From assembly GCF_016656965.1 (NCBI RefSeq), contig NZ_CP067977.1:1636501-1700500 (forward strand): a stretch of DNA of 64,000 nt, given 5' to 3'. Of this stretch, positions 45,952 through 53,836 are shown piece by piece; within the stretch, counting starts at the first letter, position 1; every line of letters begins with the position of its first letter. The notes beneath the pieces were generated by a model. That model was not told where the DNA came from. It searched no databases and worked only from the letters and a program-made list of their open reading frames with translations. This DNA is from Brevundimonas vitisensis (GTDB taxonomy: Bacteria > Pseudomonadota > Alphaproteobacteria > Caulobacterales > Caulobacteraceae). A program made the translations under genes and the position numbers.

Positions 45952-47082
45952 ATGACCGACCGCACTATCCGTAACCTGGCCCATCTGCGGCGCTCGGCCT
46001 CCACCGCGCGCGTGCTGAACCTGCTGAAGGTGTCGCAGGACCATGGGTCCGATCCGGACTGGGCGGCCCGGCCCATGTTCCGAACGCCAGCCCTGAATCG
46101 GTCGCTGATCATCAAGCACCGCCTTCGTCGCAACGAGATCGACCTGTTGCGAAGCCGTCGTCAGGTCGCAACCAAGGTGGTGGTTCCGATCGACATGGCC
46201 GAGCTGAAGAGCGGCGGCCGCTATGTCTTCGTCGACCAGCACGGCTTCGAGCGGGTGATGCGCGAGGCCTTCGGCCTGCATCCCGACGATCCGGACATGG
46301 CCACCCTGCGTCTGATGGACGGGGTGCCCTCGCTGGATCCCTTCCTGCTGCGTGAGCAGTTGCGGCGGGGCGGGGTCGACCCGGCCCCCTGTTACTTCGC
46401 CATCAGCGACGCAGACCTGCAACGCATGTCCGCCTTTGTCCAACGCGAGATTCAGCCCCTGGTCGCCCTCAGCGCCCAGACTTTTGGCGATGTGGCCATC
46501 GAGCAGTCCGTGCGCCGGATGGCGTCCAAGATCCTGTCCAATGCGCCGGGCGACCGCATGGAGGCCCTGGGCGTGACCCTGCGGCTGGAGCCGGACGAGT
46601 ATCAGGAGGGCGTCTTCTGCTGGAAGGGCTTCCTCTACTACAAATGGCTGCTGACCACCCTGCTGTTCGAGGCGGCGGTCGTGGCCGATGCGGTCTGGAA
46701 CGTCCGTCCCTCTGGCCCCGTCGACAAGGCGGCCCGCGAATATCTGGACCGCGGGCGCAGCGTGTTGCGGCACCGGATCGGGCGGGCCTGCGACGCGGTG
46801 GGAGAGACCCTGCGGATCTATGACGATGCCTATACCGCCCTGACGATCGACGGGCAGCCGATGCTGTTCCGGGATTTCCTGCTGCGCGCACCGGACATGT
46901 TCACGACCCTGGGCGAACAGCTGGGAGCCATCCAGCACATCGTCAGCTTCTGGCGTTTCCGCTTCAGCCCCGGCGCAGCCCAGGTCTCGACCGAAGAGCT
47001 GATCGACATCTTCATGGATTTCGAGACGGGTCTGAGAGGCCGAGACGAGGCGATGATCGACTACGCCAGCGTCGCGGCCTGA
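45952..47082 (+). CDS. Conserved protein of unknown function, 376 residues
   Basis: A soluble-looking protein without signal or membrane segment. Strong ribosome-binding site GAGGGG five bases before ATG 45952. Features are an N-terminal basic region (RSLIIKHRLRRNEIDLLRSRR), an IDMAELKSGGRYVFVDQ segment, many charged residues, and a C-terminal half with WKGFLYYKWLLTTLLFEAAVV and helical AREYLDRGRSVLRHRIGRA. No catalytic motif is recognised. GC and codon use match the neighbours, so it is probably a resident lineage-specific gene. It is monocistronic, between the divergent HIG1 gene and convergent ctpA. Confidence 0.75.
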   Translation: MTDRTIRNLAHLRRSASTARVLNLLKVSQDHGSDPDWAARPMFRTPALNRSLIIKHRLRRNEIDLLRSRRQVATKVVVPIDMAELKSGGRYVFVDQHGFERVMREAFGLHPDDPDMATLRLMDGVPSLDPFLLREQLRRGGVDPAPCYFAISDADLQRMSAFVQREIQPLVALSAQTFGDVAIEQSVRRMASKILSNAPGDRMEALGVTLRLEPDEYQEGVFCWKGFLYYKWLLTTLLFEAAVVADAVWNVRPSGPVDKAAREYLDRGRSVLRHRIGRACDAVGETLRIYDDAYTALTIDGQPMLFRDFLLRAPDMFTTLGEQLGAIQHIVSFWRFRFSPGAAQVSTEELIDIFMDFETGLRGRDEAMIDYASVAA

Positions 47083-47114
47083 CGGGCGCGATCGAGGTTC
47101 ACCGCAAGGCTCCG

Positions 47115-47145
47115 TCCCCCTTCTCCCCAGAAGGGAGAAGGGGGA
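47115..47145. repeat. Palindromic intergenic repeat
   Basis: Perfect 13-base inverted repeat TCCCCCTTCTCCC/GGGAGAAGGGGGA with a CAGAA loop between two convergent stops. This C/T-rich palindrome type is widespread between bacterial genes. It may stop transcription from both sides by structure, but there is no T-run. Confidence 0.6.
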
Positions 47146-47152
47146 GGTCTGG

Positions 47153-48520
47153 TCATTCCTCGGGCGTGGTCTCGGCCGGGGCTTCGGCCACCTCGGTCCC
47201 GGCGGGCGTGACGATGATGCCGGCTGGCGCGGCGGCCAGTTGGCTCAGGTCGCCCCCGGCGCGCAGCACGTCGAACGCCCGCTCCAGCTGATAGTCCTTG
47301 TCCTCGGGCCAGTCCTCGCCGGGCGCTTCGACCGGGGTGTGCGGACCGCGCCGCTCGGCCCCGATCGAGGCATCCAGCGCCGTGGCATAGGCGGCTTCGG
47401 AATAGGTGAAGTTGGACCGGGAGACGATCCGCGCCTCCTCGACCGAGCGCGAGACCTCCAGGTCCGGCTCGATGCCGATCTTCTGGATAGAGCTGCCAGA
47501 GGGGGTGTAGTAGCGCGCCGTGGTGATCGACAGGGCTCCGTCCGCGCCATTGCGCAGCGGAATGACCGTCTGGACCGATCCCTTGCCGAAGCTGGTCAGG
47601 CCGACGACCGTGGCCCGCTCGTGATCCTTCAGCGCGCCCGCCACGATCTCGGACGCCGAGGCCGAGCCATAGTTGATCAGCACCACCAGAGGCAGGCCGT
47701 CGATCAGGTCGCCGGGCCGGGCCGAATAGCGCTCGATCTGCTCGGGGCGACGTCCACGCTGGCTGACGATTTCGCCGCGTTCCAGGAAGGCGTCGGACAC
47801 CGCGACCGAGGCGGTCAGCAGCCCGCCACCGTTGTTGCGCAGGTCCAGCACATAGCCCTTCAGCGCCGGGTTCTCGGTCTTCAGCCGGGTGATGGTCTCG
47901 GTCAGTTCCCGGCCGGTGTTCTCGTTGAAGGTGGCGATGCGGATGTAGCCAAAGTCGCCTTCGACCCGGCCGGTGACCGACTCCACCTTGATGATCTCGC
48001 GGGTCAGGGTGACCTCCAGCGGATCGGAGCCGTCGCGCAGGAAGGTGACCGAAACGCTGGTGCCGGTGGCCCCGCGCAGCTTGTCAGACACCTCCGACAC
48101 CGTCAGGCCGGCCGCGTTCTGGCCGTCGATGACCGAGATCACGTCGCCGGGCATGACGCCCGCGCGCGCGGCCGGACCGCCATCCATGGGCGAGATGACC
48201 TTCACCAGACCACCCTCGGAACTGATGGTCAGGCCCACGCCCGAATACTGGCCTTCGGTCCGCTCGCGCAGATCGCCGAAGCCGTCCGGCGGCAGATAGT
48301 TCGAGTGCGGATCCAGGGCCGTCATCATGCCCTGCAGCGCCGCCTCGATCAGCTTCTTGTTGTCGACCGGCACCACATAGGCCTGTTCGACCATGGCCAG
48401 AACGTCGCCGAACAGCTCCAGCATCCGGAAGGTTTCGTTGCGGGGGGTCTGGCTGGCCACGGCCGCGGCGCTGCCTCCCAGAACCAGGGCGGCGCATCCG
48501 ACGAGAAGCAGTTTACGCAT
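47153..48520 (-). CDS. ctpA: Carboxyl-terminal processing peptidase, S41 family
   Basis: Periplasmic serine protease with a PDZ domain that trims or degrades envelope proteins. It has 455 residues. The signal peptide runs to about residue 22 (AAAVAS). The S41 N-terminal region contains LDPHSNYLPPDGFGDLRE, and the PDZ domain lies at about 85-165 (MDGGPAARAGVMPGDVISVI). The catalytic Ser is in NYGSASASEIVAGALKDH near 284 and the Lys in FGKGSVQT near 310. ATG 48520 begins the signal peptide. In many alphaproteobacteria it is paired with an EnvC-like gene, as here (the next gene upstream, same strand). Confidence 0.94.
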   Translation of the reverse strand: MRKLLLVGCAALVLGGSAAAVASQTPRNETFRMLELFGDVLAMVEQAYVVPVDNKKLIEAALQGMMTALDPHSNYLPPDGFGDLRERTEGQYSGVGLTISSEGGLVKVISPMDGGPAARAGVMPGDVISVIDGQNAAGLTVSEVSDKLRGATGTSVSVTFLRDGSDPLEVTLTREIIKVESVTGRVEGDFGYIRIATFNENTGRELTETITRLKTENPALKGYVLDLRNNGGGLLTASVAVSDAFLERGEIVSQRGRRPEQIERYSARPGDLIDGLPLVVLINYGSASASEIVAGALKDHERATVVGLTSFGKGSVQTVIPLRNGADGALSITTARYYTPSGSSIQKIGIEPDLEVSRSVEEARIVSRSNFTYSEAAYATALDASIGAERRGPHTPVEAPGEDWPEDKDYQLERAFDVLRAGGDLSQLAAAPAGIIVTPAGTEVAEAPAETTPEE

Positions 48521-48676
48521 TCGGTCTCTTTCAGTGGGGCCTGGAGTGTGGGAGGCGGCCCCGGAAGGTTCAAGATGTCGTCTCAAGTTGACGGGGCGCT
48601 CGCGACCAAATCGTGGCGCGACCACCGTTACCGGATAAAATCAGCGTCATCGGCCCCTGCATAGCGATTTCGCCGA

Positions 48677-49753
48677 TCAGCGGAGCCAGGGGGAGGGATC
48701 GACGGGGCGCTCGTCGCGGCGCAGCTCGATATAGATGTCGCCCGAGGCACCAGCGGTGCCCAGCGTCTGGCCATCACCGACCCGATCGCCAGTCGCCACC
48801 GAGACGCTGGCCAGACCCGCCAGAACCACCTGCCAGCCCGGGCCAAGATCCAGGATGACCACCCTGCCCCAGCCCTCCAATGCTCCGGCATGGACCACGC
48901 GTGCCGCTGCCGGTGCACGGACCGGACCGCCGGTCGCCGCCCAGCGCCATCCCCGGCTGGATCCGCCGAACCGCTGGATCGGAGCCCCGGCCACGGGGCG
49001 CGTCAGACGACTGCGGCCGCCAGGCAGGCGGGTCGCGGTTCGTGCCGTTTCGCGATCCGGGACCGGCACGGTACCGCCCAGAGCCAACAGGCGCCGCTCC
49101 AGCACGGCTGCGGCGCGCTCGGCCTCGGTCGCCTCGGCGTCCAGCACGGTTCGCAGGTCCGACTTGCGGGCGATCTGGCCTTCAAGTTCGGCGCGCTGGT
49201 CGCCCTGATCGCTTTCGGTGGTGAACAGGCGCTCGCTGCCAAGGACGGCCAGGCGGCGGACACGGCCCAGCTCGGCCTGCCGTCCGGTCAGCCCCTCGCC
49301 CTGGGCCTGAAGCGCCGGGGCCATCGCGGTCATCAAAATGGCGGCACGCACCGTGTCCACCGCCCTGTCCGCAGGCACCAGAAGCGGCGGAGGCGGCCGC
49401 CGGGTCATCATCTGCAAGGCCCCCAGCAGGCGCGAGTGACGCGCCCGGGCCCGCGACAGCTGCGCCACCAGCACTGCCTCGCGGGCGCTGAGTTCACGCA
49501 GACGGTCGCGTTGCAGCGACAGCTGGCGATCCTCGCCCGACATCTCGCGGCGCAGGCCACTGAGGCGGCGTTCCAGATCAGCAACCTCTGCCTCTGCCTC
49601 TGCCGCGTCGGCCCGCAATCGCCGTGCCCTTGCCGCCTCGTCGCGATACTCGGCCTGAAGGCGCGCGATTTCGTCAGGCGCGTTGCCGACGGCCCCCAAG
49701 GCGGGTGCGGCGATCAGCAGGCCGATGGCGGCGAGGGTGGACAGATGTCGCAA
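48677..49753 (-). CDS. EnvC-like murein hydrolase activator, degenerate M23 domain
   Basis: A 358-residue periplasmic protein: signal peptide (LSTLAAIGLLIAAPALGA), a long coiled coil (about 20-185, rich in Arg, Glu, Ala), then a LytM/M23-like domain (GRSRLTRPVAGAPIQRFGG to GDIYIELRRDERPVDPSPWL). The zinc ligands of active M23 enzymes are absent: the HxHxE-type end reads YIELRRDE. So it should activate amidases rather than cut peptidoglycan, as EnvC does. Start: TTG 49753 has AAGGAG with ideal 6-base spacing and begins the signal peptide; the frame is open to 49867 but with no support. The ctpA gene follows after 156 bases. Confidence 0.85.
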   Translation of the reverse strand: MRHLSTLAAIGLLIAAPALGAVGNAPDEIARLQAEYRDEAARARRLRADAAEAEAEVADLERRLSGLRREMSGEDRQLSLQRDRLRELSAREAVLVAQLSRARARHSRLLGALQMMTRRPPPPLLVPADRAVDTVRAAILMTAMAPALQAQGEGLTGRQAELGRVRRLAVLGSERLFTTESDQGDQRAELEGQIARKSDLRTVLDAEATEAERAAAVLERRLLALGGTVPVPDRETARTATRLPGGRSRLTRPVAGAPIQRFGGSSRGWRWAATGGPVRAPAAARVVHAGALEGWGRVVILDLGPGWQVVLAGLASVSVATGDRVGDGQTLGTAGASGDIYIELRRDERPVDPSPWLR

Positions 49754-49830
49754 CAGGGGCTCCTTGCAGGCCAAGGCATAGCGCCACGATCGTAACGGCG
49801 CATTAAGCCTGTCCGCCGATCCTGCCGGGC

Positions 49831-50199
49831 ATGGACAGGCGCGCGCTCCTTGGACTTTCCGGCTCAACCGCCAGCGGCCCCGGCGAGGCGGCCCAGGCCA
49901 GCTATATCCGCTTTCCCACTGTCACCTCCACGGTCGTCCGTCGCGACGGACGGCGCGGCGTCATGTCGGTCGAGACCGGGATCGACGTTGCGGACGCTGC
50001 CCTGCGGACCCGCGCCAACCAGTCCGCGCCCCGGCTGAGAGCCGCCTATAGCGAGGTTGTGCAACGCGCCGCCGGAGCCTTGCCGCCCGGTGCACCGCCC
50101 AATATCGATCGTCTGTCGCAGCAGTTGCAGGCCGCGACCGACGCGGTGCTGGGCCGGGCCGGCGCACGGGTTCTGCTCGGCACGGTCATGGTGGTCTGA
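49831..50199 (+). CDS. Conserved small protein, possibly exported
   Basis: A 122-residue protein with start MDRRALLGLSGSTASGPGEA, which has a Tat-like twin arginine but only a weak hydrophobic stretch. The remainder has ASYIRFPTVTSTVVRRDGRRGVMSVE, then a helical part (ALRTRANQSAPRLRAAYSEV) and a hydrophobic VLLGTVMVV end. This resembles the C-terminal part of flagellar FliL-like or similar membrane-associated proteins only in outline. It diverges from the EnvC-like gene. Function not recognised. Confidence 0.65.
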   Translation: MDRRALLGLSGSTASGPGEAAQASYIRFPTVTSTVVRRDGRRGVMSVETGIDVADAALRTRANQSAPRLRAAYSEVVQRAAGALPPGAPPNIDRLSQQLQAATDAVLGRAGARVLLGTVMVV

Positions 50200-50230
50200 C
50201 GCCGGTCGGTGCCAGCGTCAGGCGCTGGCG

Positions 50231-51205
50231 TCAGTCCTTTGTCGGATCAGCCTGGTCTGCGTCGCCATAGGTCAAGGCCAGAAAGACGTCTTCCAGGTCC
50301 GGGTCCTCGGTCGTGATATCGGCGATGGTCACGCCCGCCGCGCGCACGGCGGCCAGCACCTGTTCCACCGATGACTGCCCCTTGCGATAGGTGACGGCAA
50401 AGGCCCCGTTCGGGCGGGCCAGCGCCTCGAACCCGTTCAGGTCAGGCAGGCCGTCCAGCGGGTGCTCGGGCGTCACCACCACATTGCGGGTGTCCAGGCG
50501 GCGCAGCAGTTGCGGCGTCGGCTCGCAGGCGACCACCCGGCCCCGGTTCATGATGGCGATGCTGTCGCAAAGCTCCTGCGCCTCCTCCAGATAGTGGGTG
50601 GTCAGCAGGATGGTCACGCCCAGGGCATTGATCCGCCGGACATAGGCCCAAAGCTGGCGGCGCAGTTCCACGTCCACCCCGGCGGTCGGCTCGTCCAGGA
50701 TCAGGATCGGCGGATTGTGGACCAGGGCCTTGGCCACCATCAGCCGCCGCTTCATCCCGCCCGACAGGGCCCGCACATAGGCATCGGCCTTGTCCGACAG
50801 ACCGACGGCCGCCAGCAGTTCGTCCGAGCGGCGCGCGTTGGCCGGCACGCCATAGAATCCCGCCTGAACCTCCAGCGCCTCACGCGGGGTGAAGAAGACG
50901 TCGGCGGTGATCTCCTGAGGTACCACCCCAAGGGCGGCGCGTGCGTCGCGCGGCCGCTTGTCGATGTCGCGGCCCCAGATCAGAACCTCGCCTTCCGACT
51001 TGTTGACCACGCCCGCCAGGATGTTGATCAGCGTCGACTTGCCGGCCCCATTGGGACCCAGCAGGCCGAAGATCGAACCGCGCGGAATGGTCAGATCAAC
51101 CCCGTCCAGAGCCGTCTTCGGGGCCGCCTTCTTGGAAGCCGCATAGGTCTTGCGCAGGCCCCGGATGGCGATGGCGTCATCGGGCAGGGCATCGGTCTGG
51201 GTCAT
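50231..51205 (-). CDS. ABC transporter ATP-binding protein, drug/polysaccharide-export type
   Basis: A 324-residue ATPase subunit. Walker A is GPNGAGKST, the Q-loop is VPQEITAD, the signature is LSGGMKRRL, Walker B is ILILDEPTAGVD and the switch histidine is in TTHYLEEA. The C-terminal 80 residues (ending DVFLALTYGDADQ) match the DrrA/NodI/CcmA-like group that pairs with an ABC-2 type permease. No permease gene is next to it, so its partner is encoded elsewhere. It stands alone between convergent and divergent neighbours. Confidence 0.9.
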   Translation of the reverse strand: MTQTDALPDDAIAIRGLRKTYAASKKAAPKTALDGVDLTIPRGSIFGLLGPNGAGKSTLINILAGVVNKSEGEVLIWGRDIDKRPRDARAALGVVPQEITADVFFTPREALEVQAGFYGVPANARRSDELLAAVGLSDKADAYVRALSGGMKRRLMVAKALVHNPPILILDEPTAGVDVELRRQLWAYVRRINALGVTILLTTHYLEEAQELCDSIAIMNRGRVVACEPTPQLLRRLDTRNVVVTPEHPLDGLPDLNGFEALARPNGAFAVTYRKGQSSVEQVLAAVRAAGVTIADITTEDPDLEDVFLALTYGDADQADPTKD

Positions 51206-51333
51206 GGAGAGGTCCGGCGAGCAGGGTGGCGTCTAGTTAGGGCGGCGGCATCGCTTCGCCAAGCCGGGCGGCAAAAGGGACACTCGCATGTGTCAAAGAC
51301 GCTTGACTAATCCCGGCCATATGTCTAGCGTGC

Positions 51334-51348
51334 TTGTCATAGTGACAA
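51334..51348. promoter_or_regulatory. Operator-like palindrome TTGTCA-TAG-TGACAA
   Basis: A perfect 6-base inverted repeat with a 3-base centre, 22 bases before the start of the small membrane protein gene. It is placed where a repressor would block transcription. It is also close to direct-repeat pieces TTGACT and TTGACG nearby. Confidence 0.45.
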
Positions 51349-51370
51349 TCACACTTGACGGAGACCGGGC

Positions 51371-51634
51371 ATGAGCCGGATCAAGATCATCGGTTGGACC
51401 GCCATGGCGGTCTGCGTCATCGGCTATGCGGGCATGGCGGCCTTCATCGTCCTGGGTAAGATGGAGCATCTGCCCCTGACCCAGGCCATGATCCTGGCCG
51501 GGGTTTCCGCCGTGGTGGGCGAGATCGGCCTGTGGGTCGGTGCCGGCTGCCTGGGCCTGTCGCTGTTCAAGAAGCGCAAAGCCCTGTTTGACCGCCTGTT
51601 CCGGCGCAATGCGACCCCGGCACCCGAGGCCTGA
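51371..51634 (+). CDS. Two-helix membrane protein
   Basis: An 87-residue inner-membrane protein with two hydrophobic segments (GWTAMAVCVIGYAGMAAFIV and MILAGVSAVVGEIGLWVGAG) and a basic end FKKRKALFDRLFRR. The layout is like the small transporter-suffix-type proteins, though I do not recognise a function. ATG 51371 has GGAG (from ACGGAG) upstream. It lies behind a palindromic operator-like site and next to the zinc-finger gene on the same strand, 73 bases away. Confidence 0.7.
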   Translation: MSRIKIIGWTAMAVCVIGYAGMAAFIVLGKMEHLPLTQAMILAGVSAVVGEIGLWVGAGCLGLSLFKKRKALFDRLFRRNATPAPEA

Positions 51635-51707
51635 ACCGACCGGGTGCTTCCCAAGCGGATGGCGAGGCATTAGGAACGCGGCGACAGGCTCACCTGCAGG
51701 ATCCGCC

Positions 51708-51959
51708 ATGCCGCCCCGCCATCCCGATACTCTGGTTCCGCCGCCCGAAGACGTCGTCGTGTCATCCAAGCGCGTGGCCTGTGATGGCGGCAGCCGCACC
51801 CTGGGCGCGACTCTCGGACATCCGCTGGTCTATCTGGACATGGGCGAGGATGATTTCGTCGAGTGCGGCTATTGCGATCGCCGCTTCGTGCTGTCGGCCG
51901 ACCCCCACGCCGAGAACGAATACCTCGACCCTGCCGCCCGTCCGCCAGAGGCGCACTGA
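51708..51959 (+). CDS. Zinc-finger protein, NDUFS6/zf-CHCC type
   Basis: An 83-residue protein with the CHCC zinc-binding set C25 (VACDGG), H38 (LGHPLVYL), C53 and C56 (VECGYCDRRF). This is the small domain that, in alphaproteobacteria and mitochondria, is an accessory subunit of complex I (NDUFS6) or a stand-alone homologue. ATG 51708 gives the family length. The lipocalin gene begins 50 bases downstream. Confidence 0.85.
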   Translation: MPPRHPDTLVPPPEDVVVSSKRVACDGGSRTLGATLGHPLVYLDMGEDDFVECGYCDRRFVLSADPHAENEYLDPAARPPEAH

Positions 51960-52009
51960 ACCCGTCCCTGGCATCGCAACCTTCGGCCGAGCGTGGCCGT
52001 TGGGGGTGG

Positions 52010-52570
52010 ATGAAGGCACCCTCTCTCAAAGTTCTGGTCCTGACGGCCGCTGCGACCCTGACCCTGTCCGCCTGCGCGGCCCTGCAGCAAGGTCCGGTCG
52101 GCAACAGCGCCGTGCCGGCCCCGGCCCGCACCGTCGATCTCGGACGCTATGCCGGCACCTGGTACGAAATCGGGCGCTATGAGGCGGGTTTCCAGCGCGG
52201 ATGCGAGGGCGTCACGGCCACCTATACCCAGCGCGAAGATGGCCTGATCGGTGTGGTCAACACCTGTCGCCAGGACGGGCTCGACGGCGAACTGCGATCC
52301 GTCGAGGGCCGGGCCAAGGTCGTAGAAGGCAGCGGAAACGCCAAGCTGAAGGTGTCCTTCTTCGGCCCCTTCTATTTCGGCAACTACTGGATCCTCGACC
52401 ATGCCGAGGACTATTCCTGGTCGATCGTGGGCGAAGGATCGGGCCGATACCTCTGGCTGCTCAGCCGCACCCCTCAGCCCAGCGACGCGGTCCGTCAGAC
52501 GATCCTGAACCGCGCCCAGGCGCTGGGCTATGACCTGACCCTGCTGCGGCCGACGCAACAGCCCCGCTAG
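52010..52570 (+). CDS. Lipocalin lipoprotein (Blc-like)
   Basis: A 186-residue outer-membrane lipoprotein that binds lipids or other hydrophobic ligands during envelope stress. Signal peptide with lipobox LSAC (Cys22). The lipocalin first motif is DLGRYAGTWYEIGRYE near residue 45, the second is FGPFYFGNYWILDHAEDYSW, and the third is near YLWLLSRTPQPSD. The pattern is that of bacterial Blc. ATG 52010 begins the signal peptide; earlier in-frame codons have no support. A second, non-lipidated lipocalin gene lies 9.4 kb away. Its stop is three bases from that of the convergent acyl-CoA dehydrogenase. Confidence 0.9.
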   Translation: MKAPSLKVLVLTAAATLTLSACAALQQGPVGNSAVPAPARTVDLGRYAGTWYEIGRYEAGFQRGCEGVTATYTQREDGLIGVVNTCRQDGLDGELRSVEGRAKVVEGSGNAKLKVSFFGPFYFGNYWILDHAEDYSWSIVGEGSGRYLWLLSRTPQPSDAVRQTILNRAQALGYDLTLLRPTQQPR

Positions 52571-52573
52571 GCT

Positions 52574-53695
52574 TCAATAGCCCTGGGTGCGGGCCAGCCG
52601 TTCGGTGTGAAATCCGGCGTCGCCCAAAAGCTCGTTCAGGACACGCACCCGCTTCATGAACAGCCCGACGTCGTATTCGTCGGTCATGCCGACGCCGCCG
52701 TGCATCTGCACCGCCTCCTGAACCGCCAGTTCGGCGACGCGTCCGGCCTTGGCCTTGGCGATCGAGACGGCCAGGGGCGCGGTCTCATGGCCCGCATCCA
52801 GCCGCTGCAGCGCGCCCAGCACCGCCGCCCGCGCCAGTTCGATCTCCGTGAACAGATGGGCCGCCCGGTGTTGCAGGGCCTGAAACTCGCCGATCAGCTT
52901 GCCGAACTGTTTGCGGGTGCGCAGGTATTCCAGCGTGGTCTGAAACGCCTGATCGCCAGCCCCCGTCAGGGAGGCTGCGGCACAGGCCCGGCCCAGGTTC
53001 AGCGCGGCCTCCAACGGGCCTTCGCCCCCGTCCACGGCACCGATCACCGCATCGGCATCGACCTGAACGTCGGTCAGGGTGACACGCGCGGCATTGTGGG
53101 CATCCACCATGATGGTCCGCTCGATCTCTATGCCCGGCGTCTTCGGATCGACCAGGAACAGGGTCAGGCCGTTCTCTGTCAGCGCCACCACAATCAGGGC
53201 ATCGGCAATGTGGCCGTCCAGCACGAAACCCTTGGCCCCGTTCAGAACAAAGCCATTGCCCGATCGCTGTGCCGTCGTCGTGATCTTGGACGGGGCGTGT
53301 TTGGCCCCCTCATCGACCGCCAAGGCAACGATCGCCTCGCCCGCCGCGATGCGCGGCAGCCAGGCGGCCTGCTGCTCCGGCGATCCGGCCTCGATCAGCA
53401 CCCGCGCCGACAGCACGCCCGAGCCCATGAAGGGACTGGGCGTCAGGGTCCGGCCGAGGGCCTCGGCCATCACGCCCGCCTCGACCGCCCCCAGGCCCGA
53501 TCCGCCGTGGGCCTCGGGAATGATCACGCCGGCAAACCCCATCTCGCCAAAGGCCCGCCACAGATCGCGCGAGACCCCGTCCGCGTCGCGGCTGTCGCGC
53601 AGGTGGCGAAGATGGGCAATCGGGGCGTTCTCGCTCAGGAAGCCGTCGGCGGCCTCCTTCAGCATGGTCTGTTCTTCGGTCAGGATCAGGGGCAT
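52574..53695 (-). CDS. Acyl-CoA dehydrogenase, smaller subunit of a pair
   Basis: A 373-residue FAD enzyme that makes the alpha-beta double bond in acyl-CoA. The fold shows at LTEEQTMLKEAADGFL, GGSGLGAVEAGVMAEALGR, LVDPKTPGIEIERTIM, LEYLRTRKQFGKLIGEFQALQH and MHGGVGMTDEYDVGLFMKR. The preceding gene is a 394-residue relative; adjacent pairs of this kind often form mixed tetramers in degradation of steroids or branched acids. That is inference only. ATG 53695. Separated from its partner by 141 bases that hold a palindromic repeat. Confidence 0.9.
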   Translation of the reverse strand: MPLILTEEQTMLKEAADGFLSENAPIAHLRHLRDSRDADGVSRDLWRAFGEMGFAGVIIPEAHGGSGLGAVEAGVMAEALGRTLTPSPFMGSGVLSARVLIEAGSPEQQAAWLPRIAAGEAIVALAVDEGAKHAPSKITTTAQRSGNGFVLNGAKGFVLDGHIADALIVVALTENGLTLFLVDPKTPGIEIERTIMVDAHNAARVTLTDVQVDADAVIGAVDGGEGPLEAALNLGRACAAASLTGAGDQAFQTTLEYLRTRKQFGKLIGEFQALQHRAAHLFTEIELARAAVLGALQRLDAGHETAPLAVSIAKAKAGRVAELAVQEAVQMHGGVGMTDEYDVGLFMKRVRVLNELLGDAGFHTERLARTQGY

Positions 53696-53711
53696 CTGGG
53701 TTCTTCCACGC

Positions 53712-53819
53712 CGTCATCCTCGGACTTGATCCGAGGATCGGATGTTGAGTGGGCCGTGCGTCATCTTGGTCGCACGAGCGGCGGACCGTCCGGCCCTCGA
53801 ATCAAGTCCGAGGGTGACG
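53712..53819. repeat. Palindromic (REP-like) intergenic element
   Basis: Two inverted copies of CGTCATCCTCGGACTTGAT (53712-53730 and 53801-53819, one mismatch) enclose 70 bases. The first copy also contains its own 9-base hairpin ATCCTCGGA-CTTGA-TCCGAGGAT (53716-53738). This C-T-C-G-G/A-C-T-T-G-A type is a well-known dispersed repeat of alphaproteobacterial genomes. It lies between the two acyl-CoA dehydrogenase genes. Confidence 0.8.
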
Positions 53820-53836
53820 ATGATGAGTTGGCGGCC

